From positions 1,240,001 to 1,304,000 of the forward strand of contig OZ037855.1 in assembly GCA_964035575.1 (NCBI GenBank): a stretch of 64,000 nucleotides of DNA. Direction: 5' to 3'. A program made the position numbers and the translations under genes. The notes under the pieces are model-generated. The model was not told the DNA's origin and did not search any database. It worked only from the letters and a program-made list of their open reading frames with translations. Below, in pieces: positions 21,313-30,642 of the stretch. How positions within the stretch are numbered: position 1 is the stretch's first letter; every line of letters begins with the position of its first letter. The DNA is from Rhynchopus sp. YZ270_cl-10 (lineage: Eukaryota; Euglenozoa; Diplonemea; Diplonemida; Diplonemidae).

Positions 21313-21551
21313 ATAAACTTTCATTTGAAATGCCGCTTCCGCCGAAAGAATTCACCCCCCTTCTTACGAACCCTCCCTTCCTCTCCAACTCCACGGCAAC
21401 AAAACTATCAAGCAAAATTAAAGAGAGCACAAAGCACTTTCAAAACATACAAAAAAAACATTTTCAAGCACCATCCTTTTGACTACAGAACAATACACAA
21501 CTCTCAGTAGAATGGAACAATGAGATCATAGATTTCTGTTCTGTTCCTGAG

Positions 21552-22754
21552 ATGGAGCTTGTCTGCAAATGCACGGACACAGGGCGAACGGAGCTGCTCG
21601 ATATATCCGCAGAGGATACTGTACGGCGTTTGCGTGAGGCGGTGTCGGAGCTGTTTGCGTTTGAGAGGGGCGCGTCTTTTGATATTGTGCTCTCCGATGG
21701 GGTAATGCTGGATGAGCCTGCACACCCCATAGAACAATGCAACCTGCAGAGTGGGGATGAGCTGAGCGTGCGGCTCAACCCGGATTTGTTTTCTCCATTT
21801 GAGATTGCGAGGGACACTCGGGTGGCTTCTCTTGCCGTCTCACCTTGTGGTACCCGGATGTACTCTGTGGATGGCGACCATATCCGCTCATGGAATGCCC
21901 TCAACGGAGAAAACCTCCATTGGCAGCGCTGTCCACACAACCGTCTTTGTGTGTCCAGCTGTGGTGCGTATATTTCAGTATGGACGGCAGACTCCGATCA
22001 GTTCTGTGTCTTCTCAGACACCCTCATCCCCACACCACACGGCGAAGGTGTGTCCTCGGGGCCCATCCGCTCGCTGCTTTGTGAAGCAGGCATGCTCATT
22101 GTCCTCTCAGCCAACCGCTGCCAGGTCTACAACCTCCCGACACTGACGTGCAGCAAACGCATCGACAGCCTTGCTGCAGTGGACCCTACACAGTGCCTTA
22201 TGTCATCCTGCGGGACCACTCTGTTCATCATCGGCAAGGGAGGTATCAAAGCTGTGCGCACTGCAGACTGGGTGGAGGCGTATTCTGTGGTAGGTAGTTT
22301 TGCGATGATGTCGCTTGCAGGGTCTGGCGAGCTGGCGTATACGGTGACACATTCAAGGCCGTGTATTGTGCAGAGGTGGCGGGTAGGGGTGGATGGGTTT
22401 CATGAAGAGGCGAGGAGGGAGGTGCCGTTCCGTGCGCTGCGTGGGTTTGCGGTGTCTGCGTGCGGGAGTTGGATCTTTTGTGCTCAGAATGTGATGTGCA
22501 TTCTGGATGCAGCGACGCTCAAGTGTGCTTCGCGGAAGTCTCTTGGAAAGTATCTTGCCTTCGCCGTCCCTCCACAAGCTACAGGCCTTTGGAGTGGTGG
22601 TAAAGTCGCCTGCGTCACTGCCAATCAACTCTACATCCACAGCGCCGAGGAGATGGCACGTCTCCACCCACCCCCGCGTAGCGGCGTCTCCGCAGTCTCA
22701 GCAGCAGCCACCACAGGGTGCAAACGAACGCGACGGGGCTGTGTCATAGCATAA
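21552..22754 (+). CDS. Ubiquitin-like/WD-propeller protein with CaaX-type C-terminus (paralogue 1)
   Basis: The product has 400 residues. Residues 1-76 resemble a ubiquitin-like fold (LREAVSELF helix, SGDELSVRL final strand) without a terminal Gly-Gly. A WD-like propeller of degenerate repeats follows, each around a VS.CG or LAVSPCGTRMY motif. The C-terminus KRTRRGCVIA is a basic patch followed by Cys-Val-Ile-Ala, a good CaaX prenylation signal of the Ras/Rho kind. A second gene at 40667-41896 has the same order of parts. I know no named family with this order. The prediction is a membrane-tethered scaffold; the propeller is assigned by pattern and the lipid anchor by motif only. Confidence 0.65.
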   Translation: MELVCKCTDTGRTELLDISAEDTVRRLREAVSELFAFERGASFDIVLSDGVMLDEPAHPIEQCNLQSGDELSVRLNPDLFSPFEIARDTRVASLAVSPCGTRMYSVDGDHIRSWNALNGENLHWQRCPHNRLCVSSCGAYISVWTADSDQFCVFSDTLIPTPHGEGVSSGPIRSLLCEAGMLIVLSANRCQVYNLPTLTCSKRIDSLAAVDPTQCLMSSCGTTLFIIGKGGIKAVRTADWVEAYSVVGSFAMMSLAGSGELAYTVTHSRPCIVQRWRVGVDGFHEEARREVPFRALRGFAVSACGSWIFCAQNVMCILDAATLKCASRKSLGKYLAFAVPPQATGLWSGGKVACVTANQLYIHSAEEMARLHPPPRSGVSAVSAAATTGCKRTRRGCVIA

Positions 22755-23452
22755 GATTGCAAGAAGGGCTCCCAGCTTTCATATTTTTGTATTATAGGTT
22801 TGGGGGGGTGGGGTGGTTTTTGTTCTCAATTTTTTCCCCCTGTTATATATTAAGGTAGCGTGGATGCTCCCCTAACCCTCTCCCAAAGGTGTGGTTCTGT
22901 GTGGATGTGTGGTGCGGAGCACGGAGTGTGGCTGCACTGTTTCCAAAATATATTATTTCAGTAATAATCTGATTCAATCAAGCATTTTGTTTCCCGGGAG
23001 TCTTCCTGAGGTGTGTTACTCAAGTATTACTTGACTTTTATTCCGGCTGCCCCCTAAGGGCCAAGCCTGGTGACACCGAAGGTGTAATCCCAGCACCACC
23101 GGCGATGTCAATAGAATTGTTACACCACCGCCTGCTGGTTTGTGCCATCTAAATATTTCAAAAAATAAAATAAAAACAGCAGCTTTTATTGACGCGTTTC
23201 GTAGAAAACGCTGCATATTGCGAACCTCTGAGATATCGTACACTCAACTGCCTGTGTGGCAAATAGTGCATTGTGTTGAACACATGCTACACTGAACTTT
23301 ACTCTGCTAGCGCCTTTGTTTAAGTGAAGCAACCCCCACCCCCTTCCCCTTGTAGGATATACCCCAACTCCCCAACTTGGTGCTTTTAATTGTGCTGTCT
23401 AAACTATGTACAGTGATTCCAATCGTTTTGGCTGTCCCTTTTTGTTGGGATC

Positions 23453-23484
23453 AAGGTGACTAAGCTCGAGCTTAGGTTCATCTT
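23453..23484 (+). repeat. Dispersed hairpin, CTAAGC type with shortened loop
   Basis: The outer arms AAGGTGA and TCATCTT enclose CTAAG, CTCGAG, CTTAG. The loop differs from the usual ACGAGAG while both arms are kept. Confidence 0.6.
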
Positions 23485-23842
23485 ATAAATCTTAAAAGTT
23501 ATTTGTGCTCTCGTCTCGATCCGGTGTTGTACGTGGGTCAGTTGGACCTGCATCAATCAAGGCCCGGTTCCTGCGTACACAGACAGACAGAGGCGTTTTT
23601 TTTTTCTTCTTGCATTTTGCACTTTCAACTTCCATTTTTGTTGCCAGTGCTTGGGTCCGCCGATGAACGGTGAGGCGTTTGCACTGTCAACTTCTCTTTG
23701 TTTTTTCTTCCCCCCAACTGAACTGATGATTTGATGAATTCTCATCACATTTTTCGACGGAATGTGAGAATGTGAAACCGAAAAAAAAAACTAAAAGCTT
23801 TTTGTTCTTTGAGGAGCGATCCCAAACCACCCCCCACACTTT

Positions 23843-23875
23843 AAGGCGACTAGGCACGAGAGGCTTCGGTCATCT
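23843..23875 (+). repeat. Dispersed hairpin, CTAGGC variant
   Basis: AAGGCGA faces TCATCTC, and CTAGGC faces GCTTCG, around the usual loop ACGAGAG. The arms are partly decayed. Confidence 0.5.
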
Positions 23876-23978
23876 CACAATCTTTTTTATTTGAATACAT
23901 GGTTGACGAAGGGCGAGCACTGAGGGCTTAGGTTTACCGCAAGCTTTTCTTTATCCCACCCCCTTTTTTTATATGACC

Positions 23979-24013
23979 AAGGTGACTAAGCACGAGAGGC
24001 TTAGGGCCATCTT
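23979..24013 (+). repeat. Dispersed hairpin, CTAAGC/GCTTAG type (near-consensus copy)
   Basis: AAGGTGA/TCATCTT-type outer arms (here with GGCCATCTT on the 3' side), CTAAGC/GCTTAG inner arms and loop ACGAGAG, followed by ATAAA and poly-T. Confidence 0.6.
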
Positions 24014-24674
24014 ATAAATTTTTTTTTGTTGCTGTTGAGCCACATTCCCCATTCAGGTTCTCCCTGCATTTAATTCCCCCAGACACATCCTCTGAGGCTG
24101 CTACAGCATTTGCCCACCTTATCGATCGCCCTTAATTGTTCATTTTACCCTTCAAAACTTTCCTCCCAAACAAAACGAAACAACCGGTGTGTCCCAATTA
24201 TCTCACCCCTCAATCTCCGGATGGTGCTCTGTAAATACCCTGGCCTTTCTCATGGTATCTGAATTGTGTTCTGGTCGTGCACCAAACACTGTCACGAAAT
24301 GGCTTTTTTTTTTTGTATTTTCAAAATCGCACCTGAGTCGTCATGAACCTCTCCGGGACGATTTGGTATAGTAAATCACTTTTTTTCCCAGCGTTTTTGA
24401 CATAGTGGCTGAATGATATCAGATTTTAAATTTCTGCTTTATTTTTCAAATAAACCCCCCCCTCTCATCTTTAACATTAAAAAGCGAAAACCTATCTTCT
24501 TTTGCCCCCTCCCCTCCTCCTCTCCTCTCCTCTTCTCCTCCCCAACCAATGATACGCGGACGCCGTATTATACGCCAAATACAACATAGAATTTTTGTTT
24601 GTTTTTTTTACCACTTTTTTTATTACCCCCTCTTACTTTCACTCCTGACAGACACAAAAAAAAATCTTTTAGAA

Positions 24675-25007
24675 ATGGAGGCGAAACCAAAGAAGTCTGG
24701 GAGTTTGAAGCTGAAGGGGAAGGCGCTTCCTGTGTCAGGGAAGGTTGTGAAGAAGAAGACGGGTGGGACGGGGTCTGCGGCACCTGCAGATATTGCAGCG
24801 AAGCTTGGACTGGAGGCGACGACGTCGAAGCCGAAGACAGATGCCGAAATGAAGTTCGACCTGCAACGCAAACGGCGTCTCGAGAAGCACGCTGAGGAGC
24901 TCGCAAAGCTTTCCTACAGAGAACGCCTTGAAAAAGAGAACATCAAACTCTCAAAAAAAACCGAACTCAATGACATCCCCAAGGTCACATACCGTACCAA
25001 CAAATAG
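24675..25007 (+). CDS. FAM32A-like spliceosome-associated protein
   Basis: The product has 110 residues, very close to human FAM32A (112). The match is ordered: MEAKPKKSGSLKLKGKA at the N-terminus (compare GPLKLKG), a lysine-rich stretch, a helical charged middle (DAEMKFDLQRKRRLEKHAEE) and the C-terminal signature DIPKVTYRTNK (compare DIPKVSWTK). FAM32A sits in the human C* spliceosome, where its C-terminal tail reaches towards the active site and helps 3' splice-site ligation; conservation of that tail supports the same role. I chose the ATG at 24675 because homology begins there. An open frame extends upstream to 24549 without similarity, and a pyrimidine tract ending in ACAG at 24651 is a good acceptor. 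Confidence 0.85.
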   Translation: MEAKPKKSGSLKLKGKALPVSGKVVKKKTGGTGSAAPADIAAKLGLEATTSKPKTDAEMKFDLQRKRRLEKHAEELAKLSYRERLEKENIKLSKKTELNDIPKVTYRTNK

Positions 25008-25424
25008 TACCTCTTCTGCAGGGGATGGGGAAGAGCTGAGGTAGGGCCGTTGTGTTCTATTTTTTTCTTCTTCCCCAAATGCATTTCCTTCCCAGTAAGG
25101 CGTTTTGAATTTTTTGGTGCCATGCTCCCCAGAGAGGCGTTTGCACCATCAACTTCACTCTTCTTATCGGGTTTGGGTAGGGGGGGGAGGAGGGAGGGGG
25201 GGGGGGGAGTTTGAGGAAATATTCACAGTTTCCTTTTCATAAAATGCACACCACTCAAATTCTAGCATGATGTGGGGGGGTTTTTTTTTGATTCAATTTG
25301 ATGATGAAGCACGAAAGGCTCAAATGACTATCTTACTTTTTCAAGCATTATCTTATCCACCCCTCCCTCCCTCTCCTCTCCAACCCTCTTAAAACCCCCC
25401 AGAGACACCTTTTTTTCATTCAAA
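25008..25424. other. Intergenic region between the FAM32A-like and first GNAT genes
   Basis: It holds the second-family hairpin at 25116-25147, a G-rich tract at 25178-25210, and a degenerate hairpin near 25301-25343 (GAAGCACGAAAGGCTC). A pyrimidine tract with CCCCCCAG at 25402 lies before the ATG. Confidence 0.55.
25116..25147 (+). repeat. Second-family hairpin with compensatory outer arm (GGTGC/GCACC)
   Basis: The outer arms here are GGTGC and GCACC, where other copies have AGTGC and GCACT, a compensatory pair change. CCCAGAGAGGCGTTT lies between and ATCAACTTCACT follows, as in the other copies. Confidence 0.6.
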
Positions 25425-26066
25425 ATGTCTACCGAAAAACCTTCTTTCTCGATAATCAAATTCGACCCTGCAGTGCACCATGAACAAGCCCTTGATGCCT
25501 TGGAAACCGCCTTTGCTGAGGACCCTTTCATGCTTGAGATGTGGAAAGGGGATCAACGCGTGGTAGGTCGAAAGGCCTTTTTGGAGGCAGTTTTGGTGGT
25601 CAAAAAGGACGAAACAATGGTGATGGTCGATGATGAAGATGGCGCGGTTGTGGGGGTGTTGTCCTGGCAGTCACGCGAACCAGGGTTTCTTCAGGAGGAG
25701 ATCGCCATCGGACGGCTGTCCATACGGTACTGTGGACTGTGGGGTGCTTTGGGGACCTTGTGGAACTACATCAATGGTGTCGCGTCTTTGATGATTGGGC
25801 TTCGTCGTGATTACGGAAAGAACCGGCTGTATCTGAAGCTCGTTGGGATTCACTCCCGCTACCACGGTAAGGGCTGTGGAACGCAGCTGCTGCAACAGGC
25901 CCTCGAGGAGGTGGACAACACCACAGGGGCGTCGATCTACCTCGAATCCTCCAACGAGAAGAACCTCCGGTTCTACCAAAGACACGGCTTTGAGTTGCAT
26001 GAGAAGAGGCTCTGGCATGGCGCAGCATTGTACCCGATGGTGAGACCCGGTAAGACGTTTCAGTGA
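25425..26066 (+). CDS. GNAT-family N-acetyltransferase (copy 1 of a tandem pair)
   Basis: The product has 213 residues. GNAT enzymes move an acetyl group from acetyl-CoA to an amine. The acetyl-CoA loop is visible as RYHGKGCGTQLLQQALEEV (about residues 146-164), followed by a GASIYLESSNEKNLRFYQRH block with the usual Asn and Tyr, and GFELHEKRLW as the final strand. This resembles the single-domain acetyltransferases in which the substrate cannot be read from sequence. The gene at 28416-29057 has the same length and nearly the same sequence. A pyrimidine tract and CCAG at 25402 precede the ATG by 22 bases. Confidence 0.85.
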   Translation: MSTEKPSFSIIKFDPAVHHEQALDALETAFAEDPFMLEMWKGDQRVVGRKAFLEAVLVVKKDETMVMVDDEDGAVVGVLSWQSREPGFLQEEIAIGRLSIRYCGLWGALGTLWNYINGVASLMIGLRRDYGKNRLYLKLVGIHSRYHGKGCGTQLLQQALEEVDNTTGASIYLESSNEKNLRFYQRHGFELHEKRLWHGAALYPMVRPGKTFQ

Positions 26067-26121
26067 GAAGGGTGTGAATGAGACATAGTTCATTTAGTGG
26101 TGAAAAAAAAAGAAACATAAT

Positions 26122-26492
26122 GGAGAGAGATTCTGAGTCGAAGCATCTACAACGTTTTCTGATGTTGATACTAAAAATCTACAGAAAAAAAAGAGTTGAG
26201 AACAACTTTGCATTATCTAGATTATTTCAGTACAACATCCTTCATGTTGAGGAAGAGATGCTAGGCACAATAAAGGAAATACCAACAAACCCCTACGTTG
26301 AGCTGAGTCACAGACAAAATTGCTCCTCTAACTACGCCCTATCCTTTTGGTTGATTTGTTTGACTGCGGAGACGTTTTTTGCTGGGTGCAAAACGGTTGA
26401 AGTGACAATTCCCGCAGCAGCAAAATGGTGGAATGATATCGTACTGCCCCAAAGCGATATTGATGATCGTGTGAGAGTAGTGTCAAACCAGA
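26122..26492 (+). repeat. Duplicated intergenic module, copy 1 (copy 2 at 29450-29832)
   Basis: From GAGAGAGATTCTG to GTAGTGTCA the two copies align with a few indels. Both hold the same small open patch (LTAETFFAGCK, IPAAAKWWNDI), broken in copy 2 by an early stop and too short to assign. Each copy follows a GNAT gene, so gene and module were probably duplicated together. Confidence 0.75.
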
Positions 26493-26783
26493 GTTGCTCC
26501 AGGTGACATTGCGTACAGAATCCACACACCCCAGTGAGCGTATACCAATCCTGCAGTGTTTCCGCGACCCAAAAATCGGACGAAGTTCGTCCGGTAGGGA
26601 AAAAAAAAAAAAAACTGCCGGACGAAGTTCGTCCGGGGAGTGGGAAAAATGGGTGGGGAGAGGGCCCGGGGTACATTGTAAAGTGGACGAGTGGGGTGCG
26701 GCCCCGCAGGGGACGCACCCCACCCCGTATAGAAAAATAAAGGCCTCCCCTCTTTGGCGTCGCGCAGATCTGCGGCCGCACTT

Positions 26784-27238
26784 ATGGTATCCCCCTCTAT
26801 CATTCCCCTCAAACCCTTTGCGGGTTTGCGCACGGAGTACAGCATTGAACAGCTAGGCAGATTGTATGACCAGTTCTTCACCCCCCACAAACTGTCCTAC
26901 ATGCATCAGATGTCGTGGGTGGGGATGCGCTGAAGCCGGTGTACAGCGACACCGCTGAACGGAAGCAGTTCCAGACAGCCAGTATTGTGCAGGGGGTTGA
27001 ATTCAGTGACCTGTTGGCAGAGTGGCAAGAGCTCAAGTCGGTGTTGAGGGTGTGCACCTCAATGACAACTCTTCATGACGTTCTGATGTATGTTGAGCTC
27101 AATGAGGAAGGTGACACCGAGTACCCTCAGATGGGGACGTTACTCCGTCTCTTGTTTACTCTTCCTGTGGGTACAAGCACAGCTGAGCGCTTATTCCACC
27201 ACCCGCCACGCTTTGTTTTCGAGTATCTCGTAACGTGA
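26784..27238 (+). pseudogene. hAT transposase C-terminal (dimerisation) relic
   Basis: The frame at 26915-27238 ends with YPQMGTLLRLLFTLPVGTST and AERLF, the conserved C-terminal dimerisation motif of hAT transposases (typically fPnl..LL.tlPvttasaERsFS). The upstream part, LRTEYSIEQLGRLYDQFF at 26784-26930, continues the homology-like stretch in another frame, so at least one frameshift separates them. The N-terminal catalytic part is absent. This is the only sign of transposase-coding sequence for the hAT-type elements in the window. Confidence 0.65.
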
Positions 27239-27615
27239 GTTTCTCACCTGTTGTGTCTCACGAAAGACCGTGAGGCGAGACAACTCCGCCGGAGGCCCCC
27301 GACCCGGCGCGCGAAGCGCGCCGGGCTCGACCTGTATTGTGTTAAGCACTAGTAAAAAAAAAATTTTTGGGGGGGGAAAAAAACTCGTCCGCCCCCTTCG
27401 AAAACACCGGAAGAACGCGGAAACCCTGCCAATCCTGCGCAAAAAAAAAAAAAAATACAAAAATCAGAAATGCACGCAAGTGCCGCACCTCCAATAAACG
27501 TAAAAAAGAAGAAGAAAAAAAACCTAAGTTCGCGTGAGACATGATCACCGTTCAAGTTTCCCCCCTCCCTTTTAGTGTGGAGCTTCGTCCACCGTATGCC
27601 TTCCTTTTTGTTAAA

Positions 27616-27640
27616 ATATGTGTGCACGAGAGGCACATTT
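27616..27640 (+). repeat. Dispersed hairpin, TGTGC/GCACA type (outer arm lost)
   Basis: TGTGC, loop ACGAGAG and GCACA are intact, followed by TTTCCC. The AAGATG/CATCTT outer arm of the family is not present. The module around it is related to the copies at 30120-30200 and 30880-30915. Confidence 0.55.
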
Positions 27641-27666
27641 CCCAAGTTTCCCCCCTCCTTTTTATT

Positions 27667-27950
27667 TCCGCACATAGAAAATGTGATATCAAAGCAAAGT
27701 AACAACAAAAAACTGTGATCCGTCGAAGCAAGTTAAGCGTCATCAGTGTGTCATCTGCCACACAGGTGATATCGTCGTGTTCATCAGTAGTTACGTACAA
27801 GCATTTGGTATAGTGAAGGTAGTCTTCGATGTCTGCACTAATACAAGATTTTCAAAAAAGCAAACGATCAGAGTTTCCAATCAGGTGCACATCTACCTAT
27901 TTGGATGTGTGCACTGTCTGCTAAGCTTGAGTAGTTGCATTGTGTGTTTT
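27667..27950 (+). repeat. Triplicated intergenic module, copy a (b 30245-30660, c 30945-31400)
   Basis: All three copies share AACTGTGATCCG.CGAAGC, CGTCATCAGTGTGTCATCTG, CCACACAGGTGATATCGTCG and GTGTGCACTGTCTGCTAAGC in order, with a few substitutions. TCATCTG/CAGGTGA can pair around CCACA. Copies b and c also share about 160 bases further right, including a second-family hairpin and an AAGATGA..TCATCT hairpin. No long coding frame is conserved. Confidence 0.8.
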
Positions 27951-28189
27951 TTTTCAGAAAATGAGAAGCTTGGTATCTGTTCAAACCTTCTTCTTCTTCT
28001 TCTTTTTTCTCTCTTTTTTTTGACGCTCATTGTTTACGATACAAACACTCGCAAAACTTTTCCCGTATGGCATTTAGACGGTTGTTGAAGGACATTCCCT
28101 ATTGAATTAGGGAGCCTTTCAACGTATGGACATCGCCTGTTTCGCCATTTATGTCTATTTCGTTCAAAAAAAAAAGAAAGAAACTTTTC

Positions 28190-28216
28190 AGATTTGCGCT
28201 AGAGTCGCATTCATCT
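28190..28216 (+). repeat. Dispersed hairpin, TGCG/CGCA variant
   Basis: The outer AGAT and ATCT and the inner TGCG and CGCA arms enclose the loop CTAGAGT, then a TTTTAAGGTTCTCTTTT tract. A decayed copy is at 31770-31793. The inner arm differs from the TGTGC/GCACA and CTAAGC/GCTTAG types but still pairs. Confidence 0.5.
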
Positions 28217-28415
28217 TTTAAGGTTCTCTTTTTTTTTTTATAACCTCCACCCTCCTGTATGCGATACAAGTTAAAGAAAGCACACAGCACTTCCCTGTTT
28301 TTTCAAGCATTTTCTTTATACCCTCCCCTGCTCTCCCATACTCTTAAAACCCTACAGAGACACCTTATTGTTTCCACAAATTCACAGGTTTGCAACTCTT
28401 TTTTTTTCATTCAAA

Positions 28416-29057
28416 ATGTCCACCGAAAACTCTTCTTTCTCGATAGTCAAATTCGACCCTGCAGTGCACCATGAACAAGCCCTTGAGGCCTTGGAAACCG
28501 CCTTTGCTGAGGACCCTTTCATGCTTGAGATGTGGAAGGGGGATCAACGCGTGGTCGGGAAGAAGACCTTCCTGGAGGCAGTTTTGGTGGTCAAAAAGGA
28601 CGAAACAAGAGTGATGATCGATGATGAAGATGGGACGGTTGTTGGGGTGTTGTGCTGGCAGTCACGCGAACCAGGGTTTCTTCAGGAGGAGCGCACCGTT
28701 GCACGGCTGTCCATGCGGTACTGTGGAGTGCGTGGTACTTGGGGGACCTTGCGAAACTATGTCAGCGGTGTGGCGTCTTTGATGAGTGGGCTTCGTCGTG
28801 ATTACGGAAAGAACCGGTTGTATCTGAAGCTCGTTGGGATTCACTCCCGCTACCACGGTAAGGGCTGTGGAACGCAGCTGCTGCAACAGGCCCTCGAGGA
28901 GGTGGACAACACCACAGGGGCGTCTATCTACCTCGAATCCTCCAACGAGAAGAACCTCCGGTTCTACCAAAGACACGGCTTTGAGTTGCATGAGAAGAGG
29001 CTCTGGCATGGCGCAGCATTGTACCCGATGGTGAGACCCGGTAAGACGGAAAAGTAA
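28416..29057 (+). CDS. GNAT-family N-acetyltransferase (copy 2 of a tandem pair)
   Basis: The product has 213 residues, the same length as copy 1. I start at the ATG at 28416 (MSTENSSFSIVKFDP), which matches the copy 1 start; the frame is open upstream to 28368 without similarity. The acetyl-CoA loop RYHGKGCGTQLL and the final NLRFYQRHGFELHEKRLW are identical to copy 1. Differences cluster in the first two thirds, mainly around residues 38-125 (for example VVGKKTFLEA for VVGRKAFLEA and TVARLSMRYCGVRGTWGTLR for IAIGRLSIRYCGLWGALGTLW). The last roughly 260 bases look almost identical, which suggests recent duplication or gene conversion. Substrate unknown. Confidence 0.85.
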   Translation: MSTENSSFSIVKFDPAVHHEQALEALETAFAEDPFMLEMWKGDQRVVGKKTFLEAVLVVKKDETRVMIDDEDGTVVGVLCWQSREPGFLQEERTVARLSMRYCGVRGTWGTLRNYVSGVASLMSGLRRDYGKNRLYLKLVGIHSRYHGKGCGTQLLQQALEEVDNTTGASIYLESSNEKNLRFYQRHGFELHEKRLWHGAALYPMVRPGKTEK

Positions 29058-30167
29058 GAGGCGTGTGCACTTTCAAATTCACCTTGACCCTGCCTGGTTT
29101 TATTCGTACAGGCTGTCAGCCCAGAGTCGATGGACTCTGCCACACCTTGGGGGGAGGTGTGCGGGCTGTACCCCCACTATGTTTCCCCCTCACCACACTT
29201 CATCTTTTACCACAAGGGCGGCCTCAAAAACCGTAACCTAAGCAATCCCTTGACAGGCATGAAGTACCAGAGTGTTCCACGCTCGCGAGAACCTTAGCCT
29301 GGGAAAGGGTTTTCATAATAGTTTTCAAGGGATTAGGACAACTGACTATACCTTCCGTAGTACAAAGGCTTCGGCAAGCATTGAGTACAGACCCTAGGTT
29401 CCCCAAGCGGGTCCTAGGCGATTGCCATCACAGCAAGAAGAACAACAATAGAGAGAGATTCTCCGGAGTCGAAGCACCTACAACGTTTTCTACTACAAAT
29501 CTACAGGGGGGAAAGTTGGGGACGACTTGGCGTACTACTATTGCATAATTATCTAGATTATTTCAGTACAATAGCCTTCGTGTGATGTTGAGGAAGAGAT
29601 GCTAGACACAATAAGAATAAAGGAAATACCAACAAACCCCTACGTTGAGCTGGGTCACAGACAAAATTGCTCCTCTAACTACGCCCTATCCTTTTAGTTG
29701 ATTTGTTTGACTGCGGAGACGTTTTTTGCTGGGTGCAAAACGATTGAAGGGACAATTCCCGCAGCAGCAAAATGGTGGAATGATATCCTGCTGCCCCAAA
29801 GAAATATTGATGATTGTGCGAGTAGTGTCAGACACCCACACCCCAAAAAAGTTGTCAAGTCAAAATTTGAAAATTTCAAAATGTCATTTTTCGCTATTTT
29901 GGTCTGTTCCCCGAGGAAAAGTGTACATTTTTTTTGGAAGAATTTGTCACAAATTTGCTATACTTTCTATGACTGACCTACTCCCTCACTTTACTCCCCT
30001 AGAAACGCCAAAAATCCTGCGCAAAAAAATCAGAAAACAAAAGTGCCGCGCCTCCAATAAAAGGAAAGAAAGAAAACGTAAGTTCGCGTGAGACATGATC
30101 ACCGTCAAGTTTCCTCCCTCCCTTTTAGTGTGGAGCTTCGTCCACCCTTTTTGTTTGTTATTTTGAT

Positions 30168-30200
30168 AAGATGTGTGTGCACGAGAGGCACATTCATCTT
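30168..30200 (+). repeat. Dispersed hairpin, TGTGC/GCACA type (reference copy)
   Basis: The outer arms AAGATG and CATCTT (6 bp) and the inner arms TGTGC and GCACA (5 bp) are both perfect, with a 2x2 internal loop (TG against TT) and loop ACGAGAG. A TCAAGTTCTCTTTTG tract follows. Compared with the CTAAGC type, the inner arm is wholly different yet fully paired and the loop is identical. Confidence 0.7.
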
Positions 30201-30612
30201 TCAAGTTCTCTTTTGTTTTTTTTCCCCTTCCTTTTTTTCTTTTCGCAGCAACAAAAAACTGTGATCCGGCGAAGCAAGTTAAGCGTCATCAGTGTGTCAT
30301 CTGCCACACAGGTGATATCGTCGTGTTCATCAGTAGTTACGTACAAGCGTGTGGTATAGTGGGGGTCATCTTCGATGTCTGCACTAATACAAGGTTTTCA
30401 AAAAAGCAACGATCAGAGTTTCCAAGCAGGTGCACATCTACCTATTTGGATGTGTGCACTGTCTGCTAAGCTTGAGTAGTTGCATTGTGTGTTTTTTATA
30501 CAAACGTTACTTTTTAAAATATACAGAGATATCCAGTGTTCCTGGGTTTTCTTATTCAGTGCCTGCGTCCGCCGATGGCGTTTGCATTTTCAAGTTTTCT
30601 TTGTTTCAGCTC

Positions 30613-30642
30613 AAGATGACTAAGCAGAAGCTTGGTATCATC
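30613..30642 (+). repeat. Dispersed hairpin with AGAA loop (copy in module b)
   Basis: AGATGA faces TCATCT, and CTAAGC faces GCTTGG with one U-G pair, around the 4-base loop AGAA. In the paralogous copy at 31346-31375 the inner arm is CCAAGC/GCTTGG, turning the wobble into a Watson-Crick pair. Confidence 0.6.

Larger units (their letters stand above)
20191..21551. other. Intergenic region between the satellite and the first UBL-WD gene
   Basis: Apart from the Helitron-like relic at 20380-20745 and the hairpin at 21278-21312, this holds homopolymer-rich DNA with no coding signal. The last 200 bases before the ATG at 21552 are pyrimidine- and A-rich and contain several AG dinucleotides. Confidence 0.5.
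22755..24674. other. Intergenic region rich in dispersed hairpins
   Basis: No gene is supportable. Three CTAAGC-type hairpins lie at 23453-23484, 23843-23875 and 23979-24013, and a degenerate one near 23903-23935. A second-family hairpin lies at 23646-23685 (outer arms AGTGC/GCACT). The 23020-23110 stretch is GC-rich with short inverted repeats of unknown meaning. The last 130 bases are a strong pyrimidine tract ending in CTGACAG, a candidate acceptor before the FAM32A-like start. Confidence 0.55.
26067..28415. other. Intergenic region between the two GNAT genes
   Basis: It contains the duplicated module at 26122-26492, two perfect GGACGAAGTTCGTCC palindromes at about 26577-26640, the hAT transposase relic at 26784-27238, a GGCGCGCGAAGCGCGCC palindrome near 27306, one copy of the triplicated module (27667-27950), and a pre-GNAT module at 28025-28240 that recurs at 31612-31810. 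No other gene is supportable. Confidence 0.6.
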
